6,681 bases of DNA from Thiobacillus sp. (GCA_020217265.1 JAIWOS010000052.1:1-6681); one strand, 5' to 3'; numbered from the stretch's first letter, positions 1 through 5,369 are shown. Notes: generated by a model from the sequence alone, not told the origin. Program-made: numbers and translations.

Positions 1-1361
1 CCGGGCACGCGGTTTTCCGCCAGCCAGCCGCCCCAGTGCGCGTTGGCAAAGATCATCAGCTCGGACACCACCTTGTCGATGGGGCTGCCGCGTTTGCGCG
101 GCTCGATGCGGATATGTTCGCCGTCGACCTTGAAGCTGTAGTCAACGCGGTCGACCGTGTCGGTCTTGCCGCGCCCGGCTTCGAGCACGGCGGCAAAGTC
201 GCGCAGCCATTCCAGCTCGCGACGGTACGGGTAGTCGGGAACATCCGGGTTCCCGAGCGTGGCGTCGTTGAACTGCGTCTCCAGCGTCTCGTGGCGCAGG
301 TTGTCGGCGATGTGCACTTGCTCCAGCTTCGTCTCGGTGCCGAGTACGCGCAAATCGGCGGCAACATCGACATAGAGCGACAGCGCCGGGCAGTCGTGCG
401 CCTCGCCGAGCGTGTAGTGGTGGATCAGCGCCTCCGGCAGCATGGTGATCTTGTCGCCGGGGAAATACACCGTCGAGAGCCGCTCGCGCGCCACGCGGTC
501 GAGTTCCGAGCCCGGCGCGATGCCGAGCGCGGGCGCGGCGATATGAATGCCCACGCGCACGCTGCCGTCGTCGCGCCATTGCACCGACAGCGCGTCGTCG
601 ATCTCGGTCGTCGCCTCGTCGTCCATGGAGAATGCGCGCACGGCGCTTTTCGGCAGCTCGGGCGGATCGACGGGTTCGGTCACGGGCGCAAACCCAGTGC
701 CGCGCGGGAACCACTCCAGCGTGAAGCTCATGCGGTGGAAGTCCAGCGTCGACGGAATCGCGCCGCAGCGTTCCATCAGCCGCAGCGGGGTTAGCCCGGT
801 CGCGCTGGCTGCATCCTCCAGCGCCTTGTATTCGAGCGTGTTCTTGTCGGGCGCAATCAGGATGCGCGGGATCAGCGAGACATACTCGGGTGGCAACCGG
901 AACGCCGCCAGCTCGGCGGCGAGGTGGGCCTGCCGCTCGGCCGCGAGCCGCTTCTTCTCCAGCCCGGCCTTGGCGGCGGCGAGCGTCTCGGCCGGCGCGG
1001 GCCGGTAGCGGCCCTTGCCTTTTTTATGGAAGTAGATCGGCGAGGCGTGCAGCTTCATGAGCAGCGCCACCGATTCCGCCGGGCGCGGCGCGTGGCCGTA
1101 GTACTCCTGCGCCAGCTGCTCGAAGCCGAATTCGTCCGTGCCCGCCGCTTCCCACAGGAAATCCGCGTCGAGTTCCGCCGTCAGCGACTCGGCTTCCGTC
1201 ATCACCTCGCCCGGCGCGGGCGCGGCAAAGCGCAGCAGGATGTTCGCCGCCTTCACCTTGCTGCGTTTGCCGGAAGCGGCTTCCACCTGCGCCGTGGCCT
1301 CGGTTTCGGACAGGATGGAACCGGCCTTGAAGTGGCCGTCTTCTTCGAAAATGACGTGCAT
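1..1361 (-). CDS. RNB-domain (RNase II/R-type) exoribonuclease, C-terminus cut by window edge
   Basis: This reading frame is open from ATG at 1361 to the window edge, giving 453 full codons. It encodes a processive 3'-5' exoribonuclease of the RNB family, which degrades single-stranded RNA to nucleotides in the cytoplasm. The RNB catalytic core starts near residue 243. The metal-binding signature DDEATTEIDDA spans residues 247-257, followed by HIAAPALGIAPGSELD (273-288), YFPGDKITMLPE (299-310) and VVSELMIFAN (431-440). Aligned by eye with E. coli RNase II, D247, D255 and D256 match catalytic Asp201, Asp209 and Asp210, while Asp207 is replaced by E253. The first 240 residues do not read as obvious cold-shock domains and include an Ala/Lys/Glu-rich helical stretch at about 125-152. 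Family members usually exceed 600 residues, so the rest of the RNB domain and any S1 domain lie outside. The start lies 5 nt past the hydrolase stop, with no good Shine-Dalgarno, which suggests coupling. Whether it acts as RNase II or R cannot be decided here. Confidence 0.93.
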   Translation of the reverse strand, partial: MHVIFEEDGHFKAGSILSETEATAQVEAASGKRSKVKAANILLRFAAPAPGEVMTEAESLTAELDADFLWEAAGTDEFGFEQLAQEYYGHAPRPAESVALLMKLHASPIYFHKKGKGRYRPAPAETLAAAKAGLEKKRLAAERQAHLAAELAAFRLPPEYVSLIPRILIAPDKNTLEYKALEDAASATGLTPLRLMERCGAIPSTLDFHRMSFTLEWFPRGTGFAPVTEPVDPPELPKSAVRAFSMDDEATTEIDDALSVQWRDDGSVRVGIHIAAPALGIAPGSELDRVARERLSTVYFPGDKITMLPEALIHHYTLGEAHDCPALSLYVDVAADLRVLGTETKLEQVHIADNLRHETLETQFNDATLGNPDVPDYPYRRELEWLRDFAAVLEAGRGKTDTVDRVDYSFKVDGEHIRIEPRKRGSPIDKVVSELMIFANAHWGGWLAENRVP

Positions 1362-1366
1362 GAAGC

Positions 1367-1924
1367 TCAGAAATCCAGGAGGGTTGGGAAGTGGCGCTCG
1401 AAGTGGGCGAAGCCGTGGTCGCCGCCTTCCTCAACGATCTGCCTGCAGCCGGCGTAGTAGGCGACCGCGTCACGATAGTCGAGCACCTCGTCGCCGGTCT
1501 GCACCAGCAGCAGATAGCGTTCGGGGCGCGTGATTCTGGCGATGTCCAGCGCCGCAAGTTCAGCGATGTGCGCTTCCGTCAGCACCCATTTCTCGCCGGT
1601 ATGCCAGTTGGTCTGCGTGCCGAGCGCGCTCTTCAGCAGCTTGTGCGCATGCACCGCCGGATTAACCAGCACCGCCTTCCAGCCATGCTTTTCCGCCAGA
1701 TAGGTGGCGTAGAACCCGCCGAGCGAACTGCCGACCAGCGTGACGTCGTTGGCTCCCGCACGCGCCAGATGCGCCTCGACCTTGGCAATGGCCTCGCGCG
1801 GACTGTTGGGCAAGGCCGGGCAGTAATAGTCGGCCAGCCGGCCAAGGGCGGCCAGGTGCTCGCCGAGCTGGCGTGCCTTGCCGGAGGCAGGGGAGGAATT
1901 GAAGCCGTGGAGGTAGACGAGCAT
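1367..1924 (-). CDS. yqiA: YqiA/YcfP-family alpha/beta-hydrolase (probable esterase)
   Basis: This complete 185-residue protein is typical in length for the small YqiA-type serine esterases. It opens with MLVYLHGFNSSP, where HGF supplies the oxyanion region. The nucleophile elbow GSSLGG (65-70) holds Ser67, the acid is probably Asp145 in TGDEVLDY (143-150), and the base is His170 in GGDHGF (167-172), so the whole triad is present. No signal peptide or membrane segment is visible, so it should be cytoplasmic. The natural substrate of the family is not settled; E. coli YqiA hydrolyses short acyl esters in vitro. The start is secure: an in-frame TAA lies only 9 nt upstream (1934-1936) and no other start codon fits. 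No Shine-Dalgarno precedes it, and a TAAAAT hexamer sits 6 nt before the ATG, so the message may be leaderless. The RNB nuclease gene follows after 5 nt and is probably co-transcribed. Confidence 0.93.
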   Translation of the reverse strand: MLVYLHGFNSSPASGKARQLGEHLAALGRLADYYCPALPNSPREAIAKVEAHLARAGANDVTLVGSSLGGFYATYLAEKHGWKAVLVNPAVHAHKLLKSALGTQTNWHTGEKWVLTEAHIAELAALDIARITRPERYLLLVQTGDEVLDYRDAVAYYAGCRQIVEEGGDHGFAHFERHFPTLLDF

Positions 1925-1930
1925 CCGCTG

Positions 1931-1959
1931 ATTTTACCGGCGCGGCAGGGATTCCAGAA
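1931..1959 (-). promoter_or_regulatory. Candidate promoter of the yqiA-RNB nuclease pair
   Basis: On the minus strand a TAAAAT hexamer (1931-1936) resembles a sigma-70 -10 box. A weak TTCTGG (1954-1959) lies at 17-bp spacing in the -35 position. Transcription from this -10 would begin at or within a base or two of the ATG at 1924, giving a leaderless message. That fits the absence of a ribosome binding site. The -35 match is poor, so this is a prediction from spacing and composition only. Confidence 0.35.
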
Positions 1960-2002
1960 ATGGCGGCACGACCGTGGCGCGCTGGCATGTTTCGTGTTTG
2001 GT

Positions 2003-2019
2003 CAGCCCCCAGGGGGCTG
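2003..2019. repeat. 17-bp GC-rich palindrome upstream of cynS
   Basis: CAGCCCCC and GGGGGCTG are perfect inverted 8-mers around a single central A. The palindrome lies about 100 bp upstream of the cynS start and about 80 bp upstream of yqiA, in the divergent intergenic region. It could be a regulator site or a stem within an upstream transcript. There is no T-run on either side to make it a convincing terminator. It does not read as an obvious CynR (LysR-type) box. Confidence 0.5.
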
Positions 2020-2021
2020 TG

Positions 2022-2077
2022 CCGCCATGATCCCGCCCGATCGTGCACCTCTGTGGCTCGGCATGGGTTCATGGCGG
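2022..2077. repeat. 9-bp inverted repeat pair (CCGCCATGA / TCATGGCGG) upstream of cynS
   Basis: CCGCCATGA at 2022-2030 is matched by its perfect reverse complement TCATGGCGG at 2069-2077, leaving a 38-base interval. With the adjoining palindrome at 2003-2019 it makes most of the 193-bp yqiA-cynS intergenic region structured. The role is unknown: it may be an operator for cynS or part of a dispersed intergenic repeat. No convincing -35/-10 pair for cynS was found between here and the gene. Confidence 0.4.
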
Positions 2078-2117
2078 TGCATCCCGCGTTTCCAGTCCAC
2101 CCAAATAGAGCGCACTC

Positions 2118-2561
2118 ATGACCCGCACCGAAGTCACCGACCTCATCCTCGCCGCCAAACACAGGAAAGGCCTCAAGTGGGCCGACATCGCCCAAAAGGT
2201 GGGGCAAAGCAAGGAATGGACGACCGCCGCGCTCCTGGGCCAGATGACCCTCGACAGGAAGCAGGCTGCCACCGTCGGCAAGCTGCTCGGCCTGCCGCCC
2301 GAGGCGGTCGAACAGCTGCAGATCGTGCCCTACAAGGGCAGCCTGCCCACGGCGATTCCCACCGATCCGCTGATCTACCGCTTCTACGAACTGATCATGG
2401 TGTACGGCAGCACCATCAAGTCGCTCATCCACGAGGAATTCGGCGACGGCATCATGAGCGCGATCGACTTTTCGATGGATATTTCGCGGGTGGCGGACCC
2501 GAAGGGCGATCGAGTGCAGATCGTGCTGAACGGGAAGTTTTTGCCGTACAAGATGTACTGA
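2118..2561 (+). CDS. cynS: Cyanase (cyanate hydratase)
   Basis: This complete 147-residue protein matches cyanase along its whole length (E. coli CynS has 156). The enzyme converts cyanate and bicarbonate to carbamate and CO2; the carbamate then breaks down to ammonia and CO2. This both detoxifies cyanate and supplies nitrogen. Residues 1-70 form the helical N-terminal domain, with TAALLGQ at 36-42. The C-terminal catalytic domain carries IPTDPLIYRFYE (80-91) and FGDGIMSAIDF (108-118). The active-site residues known from E. coli (Arg96, Glu99, Ser122) correspond to Arg88, Glu91 and Ser114, so the enzyme should be active as the usual cytoplasmic decamer. An in-frame TAG at 2106-2108 rules out a longer start. 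GAG seven bases before the ATG is a weak ribosome binding site. No carbonic anhydrase (cynT), transporter (cynX) or regulator (cynR) gene is adjacent, so it stands alone. A hairpin begins 5 nt after its stop. Confidence 0.97.
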   Translation: MTRTEVTDLILAAKHRKGLKWADIAQKVGQSKEWTTAALLGQMTLDRKQAATVGKLLGLPPEAVEQLQIVPYKGSLPTAIPTDPLIYRFYELIMVYGSTIKSLIHEEFGDGIMSAIDFSMDISRVADPKGDRVQIVLNGKFLPYKMY

Positions 2562-2566
2562 ACTTG

Positions 2567-2596
2567 AACCCCTCTCCCGCAAGCGGGGGAGGGGTT
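2567..2596 (+). repeat. Hairpin just downstream of cynS (possible transcript end)
   Basis: A stem of 14 pairs with one G-U wobble forms from 2567-2580 and 2583-2596, with a tight A-A turn. It starts 5 nt after the cynS stop, so it probably protects or ends the cynS mRNA. No U-run follows; instead G-runs do, so it is not a classical intrinsic terminator. The same structure lies after mpl in mirror orientation. Confidence 0.6.
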
Positions 2597-2606
2597 GGGG
2601 AGGGGG
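2585..2606 (+). other. Four-run G-quadruplex motif at the outer tip of the left arm
   Basis: Four G-runs of 5, 4, 4 and 5 bases are separated by loops A, TT and A. This fits the strict quadruplex consensus with very short loops. The motif is on the plus strand, so it would appear in the cynS 3' untranslated RNA and overlaps the 3' half of the hairpin. Folding in the cell is inferred only. Confidence 0.6.
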
Positions 2607-2675
2607 AAGCTTCTACGTCGTAGCAGGGTGCTTTGCAAGACTGCTTCCCCTTGGCCGGGGGTAGCCCGGCAGCTA

Positions 2676-2707
2676 GTTACTTTTCTTGTCTCGCCAAGAA
2701 AAGTAAC
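2676..2707. repeat. 13-bp perfect hairpin in the left arm
   Basis: GTTACTTTTCTTG (2676-2688) and its exact reverse complement (2695-2707) enclose a 6-base loop TCTCGC. The right-arm copy (3779-3810) keeps the same stem with one T-G wobble, so the structure is conserved between the copies. Confidence 0.8.
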
Positions 2708-2739
2708 CAAAAGAAGGCGACCCCGACATCCCCGAATTC

Positions 2740-2864
2740 CCGAAGATCAAGCGCGTCGGGTGGGCGGCAAAGAACTCGCCCCGCCTTGTTGTCTTGATTT
2801 TTATTTTTGTGGGCGGGGCTCAAACACCTTTGCCGCTGATCCACCCGACGCGCTTGATCTTCGG
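2740..2864. repeat. Long palindrome (cruciform-forming) in the left arm
   Basis: The outer stem is a perfect 24-bp inverted repeat, 2740-2763 with 2841-2864. Inside it a 9-bp stem (2764-2772 with 2828-2836) and an 8-bp GCCCCGCC/GGCGGGGC stem (2778-2785 with 2812-2819) continue the hairpin. The apical loop is T-rich, 2786-2811. About 41 base pairs nest in 125 bases. In the right arm the outer stem has decayed to 20 of 24 matches, three of the four changes being C/T differences. Confidence 0.85.
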
Positions 2865-2970
2865 CGGGGCTGTAAGGGGAGGTAAGTCAAAACCAAGGTA
2901 GTGATGACTGGATGTCTTGTGCACTTGTGTTGAGACGCCGCTTCGATGCAATGCCCTCGGTCACTGCGTA

Positions 2971-3504
2971 CTACGTGGGCTTGTCAGATTTTTCCTCTTG
3001 AGAAGAAAAATAAAATTTTTCTTCGTAAAAGGATTTGTAAGAAATTTCTAGACTTCCCCTGTTCAAGGCATGCTCCACGACTTCAGGCGATGGGAGATTT
3101 GGGCCAATAAAACGTACCGAGACAACCGCGCATCGCTCTTTTGGCGCCATGGAATAGTTCTTTGCCAGATAAGAATGGTTTGACTCATACGAGAAATTCG
3201 GAAAAAGGATTTTCAAAGCTTTCTCGGTCGGTTCGGTTCCGTTGCCTGAAATTCGCTTTCCGTCAACTTTTAATACAAATTCTTCGATGATCGCAGGCCC
3301 GATGCCATTATTTATCAGCTCAACTGCGTAAAACCCCTTGCCCGAATCGCGGTGTGTCCATGTCGTGAGATGCGGTCTGACGGAAAGCTTGTTGTGTTTT
3401 TTTGTTTGGGCACCCTGCCAAAAGGAAAATACTAAGGCACATAGCGCAATGACCGTGCTTGATATTCCTGTGATCGCTTGCCAATCTACGTCCGCACAAT
3501 CCAC
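2971..3504 (-). CDS. Unrecognised single-pass membrane-anchored protein, orphan gene
   Basis: This gene encodes 177 residues with a GTG start. An AGGGGA ribosome binding site 5 nt upstream supports that start. Residues 11-29 (ITGISSTVIALCALVFSFW) form one hydrophobic helix, followed by the basic segment QTKKHNKLSVRPHL (33-46), which suggests a cytoplasmic C-terminal domain. The remainder, about 45-165, alternates hydrophobic and polar residues in strand-like patterns (FYAVELINNG, AVVSVRFIGP, LEISYKSFY) and could be a beta-sandwich. No catalytic motif is seen. Short membrane-anchored proteins with a similar HNxLSVxP segment are, from memory, common hypotheticals in accessory regions; no function is assigned. 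Base composition is atypical: 128 of 300 bases are G or C at 3001-3300, in an otherwise very GC-rich window. It lies alone between two inverted repeat arms, pointing away from cynS and along the same strand as mpl. This suggests horizontal acquisition. It is intact, with no frameshift. Confidence 0.75.
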   Translation of the reverse strand: MDCADVDWQAITGISSTVIALCALVFSFWQGAQTKKHNKLSVRPHLTTWTHRDSGKGFYAVELINNGIGPAIIEEFVLKVDGKRISGNGTEPTEKALKILFPNFSYESNHSYLAKNYSMAPKERCAVVSVRFIGPNLPSPEVVEHALNRGSLEISYKSFYEEKFYFSSQEEKSDKPT

Positions 3505-3509
3505 GTTTT

Positions 3510-3515
3510 TCCCCT
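3510..3515 (-). promoter_or_regulatory. Ribosome binding site deciding the GTG start of the orphan gene
   Basis: AGGGGA on the minus strand lies 5 nt before the GTG at 3504. It is the best Shine-Dalgarno in the window, which supports both the start codon and the view that this gene is translated. No clear -35/-10 pair was found between it and the right arm. Confidence 0.6.
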
Positions 3516-3878
3516 GCTTCTGTTGTGCACATTTGGCGAAGGCGAAATGCGCCGCAATAGTATCTGCAGCCGCTATGTCATTGCTGCCCTGGTTTTGACT
3601 TTCTCCCCCATACAGCCCCGCCGAAGATCAAGTGTGTCGGTCGGATCAGCGGCAAAGGTGTTTGAGCCCCGCCCACAAAAAACAAAATCAAAAACAACCA
3701 GGCGGGGCGAGTTCTTTGCCGCCCGTCCGGCGCGCTTGATCTTCGGGGTTTCGGGGCTGTCGGGGTCGCCTTCTTTTGGTTACTTTTCTTGGCGAGACAA
3801 GAAAAGTGACTAGCCGCCGGGCTACCCCCGGCCAAGGGCAGCGGTCTTGCAAAGCACCTTGCTATAACGTCGAAGTCT

Positions 3879-3906
3879 CCCCCCCCCCCTCCCCAACCCC
3901 TCCCCC
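3879..3906 (-). other. Four-run G-quadruplex motif at the outer tip of the right arm
   Basis: On the minus strand the G-runs are 5, 4, 4 and 11 bases with loops A, TT and A, mirroring the left arm. The motif would lie in the mpl 3' untranslated RNA. The 11-base run is also a likely slippage site, so its exact length may vary between cells or be a sequencing uncertainty. Confidence 0.6.
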
Positions 3907-3922
3907 GCTTGCGGGAGAGGGG
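3897..3922 (-). repeat. Hairpin just downstream of mpl (possible transcript end)
   Basis: A 12-pair stem (3897-3908 with 3911-3922) has one position that pairs as G-U in the minus-strand RNA. It begins 11 nt past the mpl stop. It mirrors the hairpin after cynS and likewise lacks a U-run, so it may stabilise or end the mpl transcript without being a standard intrinsic terminator. Confidence 0.6.
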
Positions 3923-3933
3923 CTAGCTGGTCA

Positions 3934-5337
3934 TTACGCATACCCTCCATACCGATGCATCGGCGTCAGCACGATCTCCTCGTGGTAGTGCTGGTGCAGC
4001 GCTTCCAGCAGCCTGGCGTGGATGCCGCCGAAGCCGCCGTTACTCATCATCAGCACATGGTCGCCCGGCCGGGTGTCCGCCACCAGCTGGCTGACCAGCT
4101 TGTCCAGGTTGTCGAACACGCGCGCCTTGTCGCCCAGCGGGGCCAACGCCTCGGCGGCGTCCCAGCCGAGGTTGGCGCCATAGCAGTAGACGGCGTCGGC
4201 GTCTTTCAGGCTGTCGGGCAAGGCGGATTTCATGACGCCGAGTTTCATGGTGTTGGAGCGCGGCTCCAGCACGGCGAGGATGCGCGCGTTGCCGACCTTC
4301 GCGCGCAGACCTTCGACGGTGGTGGCGATCGCGGTGGGGTGGTGGGCGAAATCGTCGTAGACGGTGATGCCGTGGACCGAGCCGCGCACTTCCATGCGGC
4401 GCTTCACGTTTTCGAAGCGGGCGAGCGCATCGATGGCGGCGGCGACGGGCACGCCGGCGTGGCGCGCGGCGGCAATGGCGGCGAGCGCGTTCAGGCGGTT
4501 GTGCTCGCCGATGAGGCCCCAGTTCACGCGGCCCTGCAGGGTGCTGTTGAAGAAGACGTCGAAGCTGCCGCGAGCGTCGGCTTCGCCCAGGGTCCAGCCG
4601 CCGACGCTGCCGAAGCGTTCGGCCGGCGTCCACAGGCCGCGTTCGAGCACGCGGTCGATGGCGGGCTCGCGGCCGTTGGCGACGATGAGGCCGTTGCCGG
4701 GCACGGTGCGCACGAGGTGATGGAACTGGGTCTCGATGGCGGCCAGATCGGGAAAGATGTCGGCGTGGTCGTATTCGAGGTTGTTGAGGATCGCGGTGCG
4801 CGGCCGGTAATGAACGAACTTGGAGCGCTTGTCGAAAAACGCGGTGTCGTATTCGTCGGCCTCGATGACGAAGAAGGGGCTGGCGGTGAGCCGGGCGGAC
4901 ACGCCGAAATTTTCCGGCACGCCGCCGATGAGGAAGCCGGGGTCGAGCTTCGCGTCTTCGAGGATCCACGCCAGCATGGACGAGGTGGTGGTCTTGCCGT
5001 GGGTGCCGGCCACCGCCAGCACCCATTTGTCGCGCAGCACGGTGTCGGCGAGCCACTGCGGGCCGGAGGTGTAAGGAAGGCCACGGTTGAGGATGGCTTC
5101 GATGAGCGGCTGCTTGCCGCGCGCAACGACATTGCCGACCACGAAGATATCGGCCTTGATGTCGGCCTGTTGCGCGTCGAAGCCTTCGATGAGCTCGATG
5201 CCGAGCGCGCGCAACTGATCGGACATGGGCGGGTAGACGTTGGCGTCGCAGCCGGTGACGGTGTGGCCGGCGCTGCGCGCGATGGCGGCAATGCCGCCCA
5301 TGAAGGTGCCGCAGATGCCGAGAATGTGGATGTGCAT
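3934..5337 (-). CDS. mpl: UDP-N-acetylmuramate:L-Ala-gamma-D-Glu-meso-DAP ligase
   Basis: This complete 467-residue Mur-family ligase is close to E. coli Mpl (457). Mpl joins the recycled tripeptide L-Ala-gamma-D-Glu-meso-DAP to UDP-MurNAc with ATP in the cytoplasm, feeding peptidoglycan recycling. The N-terminal UDP-binding fold begins MHIHILGICGTFMGG, and this ICGTFMGG form separates Mpl from MurC. The P-loop is GTHGKTTT (111-118). Further marks are EADEYDTAFFDKRSKF (159-174), NLEYDHADI (186-194), GEHNRLNA (277-284), FENVKRRMEVRG (308-319), DDFAHHPTA (328-336), EPRSNTMK (358-365) and MSNGGFGGIH (431-440). The ATG at 5337 starts exactly where family proteins start; the frame stays open upstream but there overlaps the kinase gene and reads as Arg-rich noise. 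No Shine-Dalgarno precedes it. The kinase gene ends 32 nt upstream, so read-through transcription is plausible. Confidence 0.96.
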   Translation of the reverse strand: MHIHILGICGTFMGGIAAIARSAGHTVTGCDANVYPPMSDQLRALGIELIEGFDAQQADIKADIFVVGNVVARGKQPLIEAILNRGLPYTSGPQWLADTVLRDKWVLAVAGTHGKTTTSSMLAWILEDAKLDPGFLIGGVPENFGVSARLTASPFFVIEADEYDTAFFDKRSKFVHYRPRTAILNNLEYDHADIFPDLAAIETQFHHLVRTVPGNGLIVANGREPAIDRVLERGLWTPAERFGSVGGWTLGEADARGSFDVFFNSTLQGRVNWGLIGEHNRLNALAAIAAARHAGVPVAAAIDALARFENVKRRMEVRGSVHGITVYDDFAHHPTAIATTVEGLRAKVGNARILAVLEPRSNTMKLGVMKSALPDSLKDADAVYCYGANLGWDAAEALAPLGDKARVFDNLDKLVSQLVADTRPGDHVLMMSNGGFGGIHARLLEALHQHYHEEIVLTPMHRYGGYA

Positions 5338-5369
5338 GGTGACGGAGCGGGGGAAAGAGAGCGGAGGGA

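Larger units (their letters stand above)
2567..2908 (+). repeat. Left arm of a large inverted repeat flanking an orphan gene
   Basis: This non-coding stretch recurs in reverse complement at about 3577-3924. Sub-blocks align by eye as follows: 2676-2736 with 3750-3810, 59 of 61 identical; 2764-2785 with 3701-3722, 22 of 22; 2809-2841 with 3644-3676, 33 of 33. Homology weakens but continues to about 2908. From the outside inward the arm holds a G-rich hairpin with a G-quadruplex motif (2567-2606), a small GCCGGG/CCCGGC stem (2654-2670), a 13-bp hairpin (2676-2707) and a long palindrome with a T-rich loop (2740-2864). Short open frames here give low-complexity peptides and are not genes. No transposase is present. 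It reads as a copy of a dispersed structured repeat, though the family could not be identified from the sequence alone. Confidence 0.85.
3577..3924 (-). repeat. Right arm of the inverted repeat flanking the orphan gene
   Basis: This is the reverse-complement partner of 2567-2908 with the same order of hairpins. It holds the palindrome 3621-3746 with an A-rich (T-rich on the minus strand) loop, the 13-bp hairpin 3779-3810, the CCGGGC-type stem near 3816-3832 and the outer C-rich hairpin 3897-3922. Its outer palindrome stem (3621-3644 with 3723-3746) has 4 mismatches in 24, whereas the left arm is perfect. It also carries an 11-base C homopolymer (3879-3889) where the left arm has a 5-base run. 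The outer end comes within 9 nt of the mpl stop codon. Open frames through this arm are not credible genes. Confidence 0.85.

Noticed and set aside
36..1533. Several plus-strand and alternate minus-strand frames over the nuclease gene
   Set aside because: The true frame is continuous from 1361 to the window edge and carries all the RNB motifs; the others are shadows.
1662..2582. A 306-residue minus-strand open frame opposite cynS
   Set aside because: It is antisense to an intact cyanase and overlaps yqiA in the wrong frame; no recognisable domain.
2567..2596. Classical intrinsic terminators after cynS and mpl
   Set aside because: The stems are strong, but no U-run follows either; G-runs follow instead. 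They are recorded as hairpins with a possible transcript-end role.
1391..2623. A 410-residue plus-strand open frame covering yqiA antisense, the intergenic region and cynS in another frame
   Set aside because: It runs through two well-supported genes in the wrong strand or frame and shows no family features.
2595..2885. Small open frames across the repeat arms (also 2384-2710, 3478-3813, 3578-3835 and 3776-3988)
   Set aside because: They translate hairpin repeats, appear in both arms in mirrored form, and lack ribosome binding sites or domain features. They are spurious.
2567..3924. A complete insertion sequence or composite transposon
   Set aside because: The terminal inverted repeats are present, but there is no transposase, integrase or recombinase gene and no target duplication visible at the outer ends. 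It is therefore described only as a repeat-bounded cassette.
2562..3933. CRISPR array, tRNA or riboswitch in the island
   Set aside because: There are no regularly spaced short direct repeats, no cloverleaf and no recognisable aptamer. The repeats are two large inverted copies.
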